64,000 nucleotides of DNA from Edaphobacter acidisoli (GTDB taxonomy: Bacteria; Acidobacteriota; Terriglobia; Terriglobales; Acidobacteriaceae): the NCBI RefSeq assembly GCF_014642855.1, contig NZ_BMJB01000001.1, positions 1,860,001 through 1,924,000 on the forward strand, written 5' to 3'. Made by a program: the position numbers and the translations under genes. The notes under the pieces are model-generated. The model saw only the letters and a program-made list of their open reading frames with translations. It did not search any database and was not told where the DNA came from. Of the stretch, positions 50,811-59,994 are shown in pieces; positions within the stretch are counted from its first letter, which is position 1; the number at the start of each line of letters is the position of its first letter.

Positions 50811-52619
50811 CTATCCCTCCAGACCATAGTGGGTGGCATTCTCGTCATAGCTGTAGTTTGCCGCCGTATGCTTCTGCGTTCTAAGCGCCTTCAAAATATC
50901 GCTCTTCGTCACAATGCCCTCGAGTCGCCCCGTGTGCGATACCACCAGCAACATGTGCTGGCGGTACTCGCTCAGCAACAGTCGTAGCGCCTCCATCACA
51001 TCGCAATTTGCAGGCACCCTCGTCACATGACGGTCCACAATGTCACGCACGTACATCGCGTCCCACTTGCTGCGTGGAATCTTGGCCAATGACCACACCG
51101 CCGCGATCCCGACAAGCTCCTCGCCATCGAACACCGGATAGGTCGCATGCCGATAATGTGTCGAGAGGACATCGGTAAACCCGTGCAGGCTCAGCGAAGC
51201 CTGTACCGAGATCACATTCTGCTGCATCACCTCGGCAACCATAATGTTGCTCAGCTCATGCACACGCACGCCCTCATGGAGCCGCTGGTCGCCCGAAGCT
51301 GACGCATCACCTGAAACCGCATACGCCACCGCTGCGCCAATCAGCGCGGGAATAATGAAGGAGTGACCACCCGTCGCCTCGGCAACGAAGACGACGGCCG
51401 CAAGCGGCGTCTTGTAACCGGCAGCGATAAACGCAGCCATACCCACGGCCGCATAGAGCTCAATTGCCGGGCTATGCACCACCGACTGAGCAAAAGCCAC
51501 GCCCAGGCTCCCGCCCGACAGGAACAGCGGAACGAACATCGCGCTCACACCGCCGGCAGCCAGTGAAAACGTAGTTGCAGCCAGCTTCAGAACGCTGAAC
51601 ATCACCAGCTCAAACGAGCTGTAGTGTTTGGTCAGAATGTAACCCACAGCCTCATAATTGGGGCCAAGAGGAACGAGCGACCCGTGGAAGATCGCGAGAA
51701 AGGAAATACCGCAGACACCAGTCAGGAAGCCGCCAACCATCAGCTTGATCCAATGGGGCCATGACCACTTCACCCAGAAGACCCGCGCGCGGCGGAAGGT
51801 AATGACGAACGCCATCGCCACAAGCCCAACGACCAGGCCAAGCAGCGCACACCATACCAGGTCGCGGCGCGTGAACGTCACGTTCGACGCAAAGTCGAAC
51901 AGCGGCTGTCCGCCGACAAACGAGCTCAGCGTCATGTACGAGATCACCGACGCGATCAGCGAAGGCACCAGCGCTTCATGCGCCAGGTCGTCCTTATACG
52001 GCATCTCCAGCGCGAACACGATACCGGTCAGCGGCGCGCGGAACACCGCCGACATACCCGCAGCCGCGCCGCAGATCAGCATAATCCGCCGGTCGCGCGC
52101 ATCCAGACGCAGCCGTTTCAGCTTCGCCCACAGCCACGAACCAATCGCGCCACCGCCATAGATACTTGGCCCTTCGAGCGCCGCGCTGCCGCCGAATCCC
52201 ACAGTTGTCATGGCCGCAAGAATCTTCGCAAAGAACGGCCGCATGTTAATGTCGCCGTTGTGCTCGTGGTACGAGCTGATAATCTCCTCGGTCGAGTGCG
52301 TATCCGGATCAGGCGTCAGAAACTGCATAATGAGGCCCGTCAGAGCGAAGCCGGCGGTCAAGCTCGGCACAATCGCCCAATGGTGGCCCAGATAATAGCT
52401 CAGCACCACAGGCCACATCTTGCCCAGGATCACGACCGTCAGGCCCGTAATGAACAGGCCCGTGACGATGCCAATAATCGGCGCAACAATCAACCACTTG
52501 TGCAGGTCGCGCGAATAGGTCGCCGTCAGGTCCTCATGAACCAGCGGTAGATATTTGCGGAGCATCGGGTGTCTCAGCACCCAGCTTCTCTTTTTCGGAT
52601 TCTCAACCATCGTCTGCAT
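50811..52619 (-). CDS. CLC chloride channel/antiporter with CBS pair (second)
   Basis: A 602-residue CLC protein with a different N-terminus from its neighbour. GGSAALEGPSIYGGGAIG carries the gating glutamate (Glu149); GVSAMFVPLFLSGGSLG is the second selectivity loop. The first motif is degenerate (HSTEEIISSYHEHNG in place of GxGIPE), so its anion site may differ. CBS domains occupy ~465-580 (EVMQQNVISVQASLSL, HATYPVFDGEELVGIA, LLVVSHTGRLEGIVTKSDIL). It follows marR by 52 bp and may be one transcript with marR and the first clc. Confidence 0.9.
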   Translation of the reverse strand: MQTMVENPKKRSWVLRHPMLRKYLPLVHEDLTATYSRDLHKWLIVAPIIGIVTGLFITGLTVVILGKMWPVVLSYYLGHHWAIVPSLTAGFALTGLIMQFLTPDPDTHSTEEIISSYHEHNGDINMRPFFAKILAAMTTVGFGGSAALEGPSIYGGGAIGSWLWAKLKRLRLDARDRRIMLICGAAAGMSAVFRAPLTGIVFALEMPYKDDLAHEALVPSLIASVISYMTLSSFVGGQPLFDFASNVTFTRRDLVWCALLGLVVGLVAMAFVITFRRARVFWVKWSWPHWIKLMVGGFLTGVCGISFLAIFHGSLVPLGPNYEAVGYILTKHYSSFELVMFSVLKLAATTFSLAAGGVSAMFVPLFLSGGSLGVAFAQSVVHSPAIELYAAVGMAAFIAAGYKTPLAAVVFVAEATGGHSFIIPALIGAAVAYAVSGDASASGDQRLHEGVRVHELSNIMVAEVMQQNVISVQASLSLHGFTDVLSTHYRHATYPVFDGEELVGIAAVWSLAKIPRSKWDAMYVRDIVDRHVTRVPANCDVMEALRLLLSEYRQHMLLVVSHTGRLEGIVTKSDILKALRTQKHTAANYSYDENATHYGLEG

Positions 52620-52671
52620 CTAAACTGCCATCCTTTGAAATTCCAGCTCAATCTCTGTGCTGCTCGAATAC

Positions 52672-53157
52672 CTATTCCGCGCCCGACGATCTCTTCTTGA
52701 ACGCAAGCGTCTGCGGAGGAACCTTTGGCGGCTTCAACAACGTCTCCCGCGCATGGCCGACCTCTTCGCTATGCATCTCCGTAAGCTTTGCCAGCATCTG
52801 CTCGCCATGCCGCGTCAAGTGCACGAACACAAACCTGCGGTCGCTCGTATCGTGTTCCTTGCGAACCAGACCGCACTGCGCCGCACGGTCTACCAGGCCC
52901 ACAACCGAGTTGTGCCGCTCCTGCAAAAACTCAGCAAGCTCTGAGACCGTCGCCCAGCCGCGCCCCGTATACCCGGCAACGCCCAGCATCAACTGGTGCT
53001 GTTGCGGAGTCACGCCGCACTGCCGCGCCGCCTTCTCGCTGAAGCGCAAAAACTTTCGCAAGTTGTAGCGGAACCACGCCAGATTTCGGATTGTATCTTC
53101 GTCGAGAGCAGAGGCCGTTCGGGGAGGGACCTGCTCGACTGCCGATCGCAGTCTCAT
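52672..53157 (-). CDS. MarR-type winged-helix regulator
   Basis: A 161-residue regulator. GVTPQQHQLMLGVAGYTGRGWATVSELAEFL, the recognition helix LQERHNSVVGLVDRAAQCGLV and the wing DTSDRRFVFVHLTRHGEQML give the MarR pattern; terminal helices form the dimer. I start at the ATG at 53157: the -10 box TATAAT ends six bases before it, so the transcript would be leaderless. An in-frame ATG at 53175 lies upstream of that box. It is the probable controller of the two CLC genes. Confidence 0.85.
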   Translation of the reverse strand: MRLRSAVEQVPPRTASALDEDTIRNLAWFRYNLRKFLRFSEKAARQCGVTPQQHQLMLGVAGYTGRGWATVSELAEFLQERHNSVVGLVDRAAQCGLVRKEHDTSDRRFVFVHLTRHGEQMLAKLTEMHSEEVGHARETLLKPPKVPPQTLAFKKRSSGAE

Positions 53158-53203
53158 ACCCAAATTATATCGCATTGTGATTCAATATGCATCGCATTGT
53201 GAT
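53155..53203 (-). promoter_or_regulatory. Leaderless marR promoter with two operator repeats
   Basis: On the minus strand TATAAT (plus 53164-53169) is followed after six bases by the ATG, giving transcription start at the initiator codon. Two exact copies of ATCGCATTGTGAT, at 53169-53181 and 53191-53203, are 22 bp apart (two helical turns), cover the -35 zone and touch the -10 box. They fit autoregulation by MarR and may also affect the divergent sensor-kinase gene. Confidence 0.7.
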
Positions 53204-53264
53204 GTATCTTCTTCAAGCAAATCTTCCACCATCTACCGCAGCAGCCTGAATTACCCTCAAGTAC

Positions 53265-56216
53265 ATGCACCGGCGCGCCCACTTCGACAGGCTCCGAGCC
53301 ATTGTGCTCGTCTGCTTCGCATGTGCCGCGTTGCCCCTCGCGCACTCGTCCGCGCAAAGCTTCGACAATCTCGGCCACCAGGAGTGGTCCACCGAAAACG
53401 GTCTCCCGCAAAACAGCATCCACCAGATATTTCAGTCCCGCGACGGCTACATCTGGACCGCAACCGAGGGCGGCATAGCACGCTTCAACGGATCCGGTTT
53501 CCAGGCCTTCAGCCAGGAAGACAACCCCGCCTTCACCACCAACGACACCTGCTGCATCACCCAGGACGCAAAAGGCGCGCTCTGGGTCGGCACCGCAGAC
53601 GGCCTCGTCCAATACGCGAACGGAGCATTCCGTCACTTCACTCTCGGCGACGGCCAGATCACGATCGAAGCCCTCGCTGCAGACAACGCCAACCTGTACA
53701 TCCTCACCGACAGCGGCATCCTCGTCGAGAACGGCGACAAATTCACTCCGCTTCCACTTCCATCCAACATCAGCCCTACAGCCATAGCCCAGGCCAGCAA
53801 CGGCGCTCTCTGGATCGCTACCGCCACCCAGCTCTTCGAATACAGCGACGGCTCACTCAAGCAGATCTCATCAGGCACAGAACCTTTCGCCAATCCAATC
53901 CAAAGCATCGGCTCACTCCATGGCAATGCACCGTGGATCATGACTCGCAGCAGCGTCACTCTTCTCCGCAGCGGTCACCCTCGTACGCTTCAAACCAGTC
54001 GCGATCTTCCGAACACGAGGCTCCAGTCTTTCCTCGAAGACGCACGCGGCGATCTCTGGATCGGTACCAGCAGCGGCCTGTTCGTAGTGTCGAAGAACGG
54101 AGGACCAGCCGAGATCGAACCCGCGCTCGGCGCCAACAGCATCCTCTCGCTCTTTGAAGACAGTGAAGGCGACATCTGGGTCGGCACCGAAACCGCCGGC
54201 CTGCACATCCTTCGCCGCCAGAACTTCCACACACTCCCCGCGCTCTCCGAGCACGTCATCACCGCCGTAGCACAGTCCACCGACGGTGCAATGTGGGCAG
54301 GCACCAACGGAGACGGCCTCGACCGCTGGCAGAGCGGCAAGACTCAGCACTACTCCGCCAGCAACGGCCTGCTCAGCGACATCATCCTCGCCCTCGCTCC
54401 CGGCAGCAACGGCAGTATGTGGGTCGGCACGCCCGACGGCCTCAACCACATCGAAGGCCGCAAGATTGACTCCTACACCGCAGCCGACGGCCTGCCCGAC
54501 GACCTCATCCGCTCCCTCCTCGTCGACAGCGACGGCTCACTCTGGATCGGCACCCGCCGCGGCCTCGCCCACTGGAAGAACAACGCCTTCACCATCTACA
54601 CCGAAGCCACCGGACTCAAAAGCAATCTCATCGGCTCACTTGTACGCAATGCACAAGACCCGCAAGCTCTGTGGATCGGCACACTCGACGGCATCTCCCG
54701 CCTGCGCGACGGCAGGATCACGACCTACACCACAAACGACGGCCTCTCCGGCAACATCATCACCTCGCTGCTCGAAGACTCCGCTGGCACGCTCTGGATA
54801 GGGACTAAGGGCAGCGGCCTCAGCCGTTCCACTCCCAATGGCTTCATCTCCATGCAGCGCGCCGATCTCCCCCGCTCCATCGATTCCATCCTCGAAGACA
54901 ACGCAGGCAATCTCTGGCTAAGCTCGACCCACGGCATCACCCGGGTCCCGCGCGACACCCTCATCGCCTGCGGCACGTCCACAAGCTGCAACCCGCATCC
55001 AGAGCCCTACGGCCGCGCCGATGGCATGCCCACCGAAGAAGCCTCCTCCATCGGCCACCCCGCCGCATGGAAAGATACCGCTGGCCTCCTCTGGTTCGCC
55101 ACACGCAAAGGCGTCGCCATCACCGACCCCAACCATCTCTCTGAAGACCGCATCCCGCCTCCCGTCGTCATCGAAAGCTTCATCGTAGACGACGCCACGA
55201 TCGCCTCTTCATCAACAGAGATCGACATCCCGCCCGGCCACACTCGCTTCGCCTTCGCCTATGCCGGCCTCAGCTTCGCCGCGCCCTCCAAGGTCCGCTA
55301 CCGCTATATCCTCGAAGGTTTCGACAAGCAGTGGACAGACGCAGGCTCCCGCCGCACCGCCTACTACACCAATCTTCCTCCGCGCCACTACCGCTTCCGC
55401 GTGCAGGCAGCCAACAACAGCGGAGGCTGGAACGAACCCGGAGCCGAGATCGGCTTCTACGTCCGCCCCGCGTTCTACCGCCGTGCCTGGTTCATCCTGC
55501 TCTGCCTCGCACTGCTCGCTGCCATCATCGTGCTGCTCTATCGCCTGCGCGTCCGCCGTCTTCAGCGCCAGTTCGACGCCGTCCTCGCCGAGCGCAACCG
55601 CATGGCCCGCGAGATCCACGACACCCTCGCGCAGAGCTTCGTCGGCGTCTCCGTCCAGCTCGAACTCGCCGCACAACTCCTCGCGCAATCGCACGTTACC
55701 GCCGCCCACGAGCAGATCGACCGCACCCGCGCCTACGTCCGCGAAGGACTCGCCGAAGCACGCCGCAGCATCTGGGACCTACGCGCCATCACCGCGCAGG
55801 ACACCCTGCCCACGCGCCTCACCCGCCTCGCCGACCAAACTGGAACGCCACAGCTCCAAATCAACCTCACTATCGGCGGAACCTACCGCCCACTCGCGCC
55901 TGGGGTCGAAACTGAAGTCCTCCGTATCGCACAAGAAGCCTTAGCCAATGTCACCCGCCACGCTCAGGCAACCCGCGCAGCTATCGATCTGCGCTATCAT
56001 TCAAAGCGTCTGACCTTAACCATCACCGACAACGGTCGCGGCTTCGACACTACAAACACCACGCTCCCTGCTAACGGTCACTTCGGGCTCCAAGGCATGC
56101 GCGAGCGCGCCGAGCAAATCGGCGCAAACCTTGCCGTCAGCAGCGTTCCCGGGCAAGGCAGCACAGTCACACTCGATGCACCCATCGCAGCCGAGAAAGG
56201 AATAAAAACACCATGA
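53265..56216 (+). CDS. Hybrid propeller sensor histidine kinase (Reg_prop, Y_Y_Y, HisKA_3)
   Basis: A 983-residue sensor. A signal-like helix (~11-28, ending HSSA) precedes a large periplasmic part of about 14 Reg_prop propeller repeats (recurring DGYIWTATEGGIARF, GDIWVGTETAGL, GSLWIGTRRGLAHW). A Y_Y_Y domain follows (~645-735, TRFAFAYAGLSF, YRYILEGFDKQWTD), then one membrane helix (~746-764) and a HisKA_3 kinase with phospho-His785 in REIHDTLAQSFVGVSVQLELAA. The ATP-binding part has DNGRGFD and GLQGMRERAEQIGA. Such sensors usually detect oligosaccharides; the ligand here is unknown. It overlaps its response regulator by ATGA. Confidence 0.93.
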   Translation: MHRRAHFDRLRAIVLVCFACAALPLAHSSAQSFDNLGHQEWSTENGLPQNSIHQIFQSRDGYIWTATEGGIARFNGSGFQAFSQEDNPAFTTNDTCCITQDAKGALWVGTADGLVQYANGAFRHFTLGDGQITIEALAADNANLYILTDSGILVENGDKFTPLPLPSNISPTAIAQASNGALWIATATQLFEYSDGSLKQISSGTEPFANPIQSIGSLHGNAPWIMTRSSVTLLRSGHPRTLQTSRDLPNTRLQSFLEDARGDLWIGTSSGLFVVSKNGGPAEIEPALGANSILSLFEDSEGDIWVGTETAGLHILRRQNFHTLPALSEHVITAVAQSTDGAMWAGTNGDGLDRWQSGKTQHYSASNGLLSDIILALAPGSNGSMWVGTPDGLNHIEGRKIDSYTAADGLPDDLIRSLLVDSDGSLWIGTRRGLAHWKNNAFTIYTEATGLKSNLIGSLVRNAQDPQALWIGTLDGISRLRDGRITTYTTNDGLSGNIITSLLEDSAGTLWIGTKGSGLSRSTPNGFISMQRADLPRSIDSILEDNAGNLWLSSTHGITRVPRDTLIACGTSTSCNPHPEPYGRADGMPTEEASSIGHPAAWKDTAGLLWFATRKGVAITDPNHLSEDRIPPPVVIESFIVDDATIASSSTEIDIPPGHTRFAFAYAGLSFAAPSKVRYRYILEGFDKQWTDAGSRRTAYYTNLPPRHYRFRVQAANNSGGWNEPGAEIGFYVRPAFYRRAWFILLCLALLAAIIVLLYRLRVRRLQRQFDAVLAERNRMAREIHDTLAQSFVGVSVQLELAAQLLAQSHVTAAHEQIDRTRAYVREGLAEARRSIWDLRAITAQDTLPTRLTRLADQTGTPQLQINLTIGGTYRPLAPGVETEVLRIAQEALANVTRHAQATRAAIDLRYHSKRLTLTITDNGRGFDTTNTTLPANGHFGLQGMRERAEQIGANLAVSSVPGQGSTVTLDAPIAAEKGIKTP

Positions 56217-56839
56217 GTAGCCCCATCCGCCTGCTGGTCGTCGACGACCACCATGTCGTCCGCCAAGGTCTCGTCGCGCTCCTCAAGATCATGCCCGAGC
56301 TCGAAGTGGCAGGCGAAGCCTCCGACGGCCTCCAGGCTATCGAGCTGCACCGCACACTCCAACCCGACATCACCCTCATGGATCTGCAACTCCCCAAACT
56401 CGGCGGCGTCGACGCCATCCTAAAGATACGCACCGAGTCCCCCGCCGCGCGTTTCATCGTACTCACCACCTTCGACGGGGACGAGGACATCTACCGGGCT
56501 CTCCAGGCCGGCGCAAAAGCCTACCTGCTCAAAGGCATGACCGTCGAAGAACTCCGCTCCACCATCCAGGCCGTCCACAGCGGCAAAACCCGCATCGCCC
56601 CCGCCATCGCCGAAAAACTCGCCGAGCGCATGAGCGGACAGGAACTCACCGGCCGCGAGCTCGAAGTCCTCGAACGCATCGTCCGTGGCCGCGCCAATAA
56701 AGAGATAGCCTCCGACCTCAACATCAGCGAAGCCACCGTCAAGACCCACATCAACAACCTGCTCAGCAAGCTCGGCGTCACCGACCGCACACAGGCTGCA
56801 ACCGCCGCGCTTCAACGCGGCATCGTACATCTCACATAA
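56213..56839 (+). CDS. NarL/LuxR-type response regulator
   Basis: A 208-residue regulator. The receiver domain has the acidic pair Asp11-Asp12, phospho-acceptor Asp57 in ITLMDLQLPK, and Lys in AYLLKGMT. The C-terminal LuxR helix-turn-helix is LTGRELEVLERIVRGRANKEIASDLNI followed by ATVKTHINNLLSKLGV. It is the partner of the preceding kinase (four-base overlap) and would activate genes when phosphorylated. Glycoside-hydrolase genes a few kilobases downstream are possible targets, by context only. Confidence 0.95.
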   Translation: MSSPIRLLVVDDHHVVRQGLVALLKIMPELEVAGEASDGLQAIELHRTLQPDITLMDLQLPKLGGVDAILKIRTESPAARFIVLTTFDGDEDIYRALQAGAKAYLLKGMTVEELRSTIQAVHSGKTRIAPAIAEKLAERMSGQELTGRELEVLERIVRGRANKEIASDLNISEATVKTHINNLLSKLGVTDRTQAATAALQRGIVHLT

Positions 56840-56872
56840 AGAAAATCAGCAAAACCAACATATAGACGGCCC

Positions 56873-57400
56873 ATGAAACGACTCCTGCCACGACTCCTGC
56901 TCTGCTTCCTCCTTCCGCTCTCGCTCCCTCCCGCCATCAGCGCGCAGGCAAAATCCAACTGGCGCTCCGCAACTCCCGCAGAGCTCTCCGCCGCACTTCC
57001 CGCCCGCGCCCCTGTCGTGAAAGAGCGCATCGAAACCGAGATGCGCACTGCCTCCGGCATCATCAACGCTCACGGCAAAATCATCGCAGGCGTCGTCCTA
57101 ATCACCGCAGGCTACTCGGCAGACGGCAAGTACTCCCACTACGTCCTCGTGCAGGCACCCATCACCATCGGCTCCCTTGCACTCGCTCCCGGAAACTACG
57201 TCTTCGGTTGGCAGCGTGACCAGGACTCTTTGCGCATCAAGTTCTACGAGGCTGCCACCGGCGCCGAGATCGGCGACGTTGTCATGCACCGCCTTCCTAC
57301 CGGCTCGCGTGTCGAGTCCTTCCGTCTCTGGCCGCCCTCCGATCGTCAGATAATACAGATTGGCCGCTTCGCCATCCCCTACAAGCTGCCCAGCGAATAA
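56873..57400 (+). CDS. Secreted protein of unknown function
   Basis: A 175-residue exported protein with a signal peptide (basic MKRLLPR, hydrophobic core LLLCFLLPLSLPP, cleavage after SAQA). The mature part appears beta-rich (AGVVLITAGYSADGKYSHYVLVQAPITIG, NYVFGWQRDQDSLRIKFYEA), with no cysteines in the mature region. It lies 33 bp after the response regulator, same strand, and might be an accessory periplasmic component of the two-component system. No family recognised. Confidence 0.72.
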   Translation: MKRLLPRLLLCFLLPLSLPPAISAQAKSNWRSATPAELSAALPARAPVVKERIETEMRTASGIINAHGKIIAGVVLITAGYSADGKYSHYVLVQAPITIGSLALAPGNYVFGWQRDQDSLRIKFYEAATGAEIGDVVMHRLPTGSRVESFRLWPPSDRQIIQIGRFAIPYKLPSE

Positions 57401-57448
57401 AACGAATCAGTACAGATACACCCTGCGCCTCCATGATGCGAAATATCA

Positions 57449-57465
57449 GTCACAACGAAAGTGAC
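57449..57465. promoter_or_regulatory. Inverted repeat in front of the iclR gene
   Basis: GTCAC-AACGAAA-GTGAC is a perfect 5-bp inverted repeat with 7-bp spacing, about 55 bp before the IclR start codon. IclR proteins often bind such palindromes in their own promoter. No consensus was tested. Confidence 0.4.
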
Positions 57466-57519
57466 ATTTGTTACCTTTGATACGGTTAGTTCAGAGCTGC
57501 TTTCTGTACAGGAACGTTC

Positions 57520-58371
57520 ATGGCCAAATCTGAAACCAAGCGCTATTACCCCACCCCAGCCCTCGAAAAGGGCCTCGACATTCTGGAACTCTTCGCCAAC
57601 ACCCCCGCCGGCCTTACCGTCAGCGAAGTCGCCAGAAGACTCAACCGCACCGTCTCCGAAATCTTCCGCATGCTGCTCTGCCTTGAACAGCGCGGCTATC
57701 TCGCGCAGTCGGCCAACAAGGACCGTTATCACCTGACACTCCGTCTCTTCCGCCTCGCGCAGGAGCATCCGCCCACCAAACGCCTCGTCACCGAAGCCAT
57801 GCCTATCATGCATTCACTCGCGCACGAGATCCGCCAGTCGTGCCACCTCGGCGTGATCGACGGCGGAGACGTCGTTATCCTCGCGCAGGTCGATTCGCCC
57901 GAAGCGACCGGCTTCTACGTCAAGGTGGGTCGCAGGGTAGACCTGATGCATGCCGCAACCGGCCATGTCATCCTCGCTCACCTGACCGAGGACGCCTGCG
58001 CGCGCGCCGTTGAGGAGTGGAGCCGGGAAACAAAAAACAAAAAACCTGCCGATCTCGACGAGCATCTCGCCAAAATCCGCGCACGTGGATACGAGCGCCG
58101 CGCCAGCTATGAGATCAGCGGCGTCGTCAACATTACCTTCCCTGTCTTGAATGCGCAGGGAACCGCCGTGGCAGGCCTCACCATCCCCTACGTCAAGCGC
58201 ATCGAAGATCCGCTCAGTATGACGGAGATCATCTCCGCGCTGAGCAAAGCAAGTCAACAAATGTCTGAAGCGCTCGGAGCGTTGCCCCCGCTCGTCAACC
58301 CTGAGCCTCCAAATCCACCCAAGAAGCCGCGCTCACACAAATCGCAAAAGCCTCAAGTTGCAAAGACTTAA
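57520..58371 (+). CDS. IclR family transcriptional regulator
   Basis: A 283-residue regulator with an N-terminal winged helix (ALEKGLDILELFANTPAGLTVSEVARRL, then EIFRMLLCLEQRGYL) and an IclR effector domain (~75-255, CHLGVIDGGDVVILAQVDSP, GHVILAHLTED, RRASYEISGVVNITFPV). The tail (~258-283) is Pro/Lys-rich. AGGA stands six bases before the ATG. It directly precedes the fucosidase and beta-galactosidase genes, so it probably controls sugar breakdown; whether it represses or activates is not visible. Confidence 0.92.
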   Translation: MAKSETKRYYPTPALEKGLDILELFANTPAGLTVSEVARRLNRTVSEIFRMLLCLEQRGYLAQSANKDRYHLTLRLFRLAQEHPPTKRLVTEAMPIMHSLAHEIRQSCHLGVIDGGDVVILAQVDSPEATGFYVKVGRRVDLMHAATGHVILAHLTEDACARAVEEWSRETKNKKPADLDEHLAKIRARGYERRASYEISGVVNITFPVLNAQGTAVAGLTIPYVKRIEDPLSMTEIISALSKASQQMSEALGALPPLVNPEPPNPPKKPRSHKSQKPQVAKT

Positions 58372-58384
58372 ACGCGCAAAAAAT

Positions 58385-58417
58385 AAACCCCGCCGGAGTC
58401 CAGACTCGGCGGGGTTT
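58385..58417. terminator. Bidirectional terminator between iclR and fucosidase genes
   Basis: AAACCCCGCCG (58385-58395) pairs with CGGCGGGGTTT (58407-58417), the stem extended by AGT/ACT pairs around a short loop with a bulge. T-runs occur on both sides when read in either direction, so it can serve both convergent genes. Confidence 0.85.
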
Positions 58418-58431
58418 CTGGAAGATACTCG

Positions 58432-59796
58432 TTACGCCTCGATACCCACTCCACCGCGCGGCTTGTTCTTGCGCACAAAGTCCGTATCCTGCTTCGGCTC
58501 CGACTCGCACTCAATCGCAATCGTCGTCACCGGCGAATCAGGCGCCTCCATCGGCAGCCCAACCAGGTGAACGCGGTACGGGTCCTGCGTAAACTTCACA
58601 TCCTGCCCTGTCTTCATCAGCCGCGCAGACTTCACCTTCGTCTGCAAGCCAGAGATCGCCACATCCCCGCCCGGCCAGAAGTGAACGTGCATATAGAGCG
58701 TATTGCCGATGCGCGTAAAGCTCGCATAGGTCGACCGCCGCGGCTGGCACAGGTCAGAGTTCCGCACCGGGTCGGCGTTCGTCTCCATCCACTTCCCAAC
58801 CTCGCTCAGCACACGCACCGACTCCTCTGGAATCGACCCGTCCCCTCTCGGCCCAATGTTCAGCAGATAGTTTCCGCCATCCCTCGTGCACGAGATCAGA
58901 TTGCGAATAATCGTCTTCGACGACTTCCAGTTGTCATCCGCGCGCTGAAAGCCCCAGCTATCGTTCAGCGTCATGCAGCTCTCCCACGCACGTCCGCCGT
59001 TCGAAGCAACAATCTTCTGCTCCGGCGTCGAAAAATCTCCCGGCAAATGGTTCCGGTTGTTCACAATGATGTCCGGCTGCAGCTCAAACACCATCTTGTT
59101 CATCCGCTCGGACTCCCACCCCTGCGCATCCAGCGGCCAGGCCACGTCGTACCACAGCACATCGATCTTGCCGTAGTTCGTCAACAGCTCGCGAATCAAC
59201 CCATGCGTGTACTCGACGAACCGCTTCCGCGCATCTTCATCCGTCGCACACCGCGCGCCATCCGGATGGTGCCAGTCCATCAGCGAATAGTAGAAGCCCA
59301 CCCGCATTCCCTCAGCCCGCGCCGCCTCAACGTACTCGCGCACCAGGTCCTGCTTCGGTCCCTGCTTCACCGCGTTGTAGTCGGTCAGCTTCGTGTCCCA
59401 GTTACAAAAACCTTCATGGTGCTTCGTCGTCATCACCATGTACTTCATGCCGGCTGCCTTGGCCAGCTTCGCCCACGCGCGCTGCGATCCCGGCTTCGGC
59501 CGAAACTCCTGTGAGAACTGCTGATATTCCACCAGCGGAATCGCCTCATCCTCCATCGCCCACTCATGCCGCGCATGCTGGCTGTAGCAGCCGAAGTGAA
59601 TAAACATTCCGAACTTCGCCGCATGCCACCATTGCATGCGCCGCACCTGGTCCGGAGTCGGCTGCGCCTCTGCTTCGTCCTGCGCCGCAACTGCGGCCTT
59701 CATCGCCGCTTCCGCGCGCCCACTCAAGGCAAGCGAAGCCAGCGAAGCTCCCGTGCCCATCAACATATTTCTGCGGTTGATCTTGAATGAATCCAT
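58432..59796 (-). CDS. Alpha-L-fucosidase (GH29), Tat-exported
   Basis: A 454-residue glycoside hydrolase removing alpha-L-fucose from glycans. It begins with a twin-arginine leader (NRRNMLMGTGASLASLALS). The catalytic barrel has WWHAAKFGMFIHFGCYSQHARHEW-type opening (WHAAKFGMFIHFG), YMVMTTKHHEGFCNWDT, the nucleophile Asp region KIDVLWYDVAWP, and DGGNYLLNIGPRGDGSI. A C-terminal beta-sandwich covers ~365-454. The ATG at 59796 gives the complete Tat signal; an in-frame start at 59853 is less likely. It lies divergent to the GH2 gene. Confidence 0.93.
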   Translation of the reverse strand: MDSFKINRRNMLMGTGASLASLALSGRAEAAMKAAVAAQDEAEAQPTPDQVRRMQWWHAAKFGMFIHFGCYSQHARHEWAMEDEAIPLVEYQQFSQEFRPKPGSQRAWAKLAKAAGMKYMVMTTKHHEGFCNWDTKLTDYNAVKQGPKQDLVREYVEAARAEGMRVGFYYSLMDWHHPDGARCATDEDARKRFVEYTHGLIRELLTNYGKIDVLWYDVAWPLDAQGWESERMNKMVFELQPDIIVNNRNHLPGDFSTPEQKIVASNGGRAWESCMTLNDSWGFQRADDNWKSSKTIIRNLISCTRDGGNYLLNIGPRGDGSIPEESVRVLSEVGKWMETNADPVRNSDLCQPRRSTYASFTRIGNTLYMHVHFWPGGDVAISGLQTKVKSARLMKTGQDVKFTQDPYRVHLVGLPMEAPDSPVTTIAIECESEPKQDTDFVRKNKPRGGVGIEA

Positions 59797-59880
59797 TCTG
59801 GAATGACTCCGTCCTTTGCCTGGTTTGATGCGGAGGCGATTTTCCACCCGCAACAGCGTTCTAAACGGCCAAAGATATGA

Positions 59881-59900
59881 TTGTCAATGGTAAAAGACAA
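59881..59900. promoter_or_regulatory. Inverted repeat between fucosidase and GH2 genes
   Basis: TTGTC and GACAA are separated by ten bases in an AT-rich stretch of the 198-bp divergent region. It is a candidate operator for a regulator acting on both genes, for example the nearby IclR protein; evidence is limited to symmetry and position. Confidence 0.35.
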
Positions 59901-59994
59901 ATTTTATATAGAAAACAATTCAGCAATTGCGCAAAATCGAAATCGCCAAATCGTTTTACTTGCCTCATAATTCTCTCGAAGGAGAAAAACCTGA

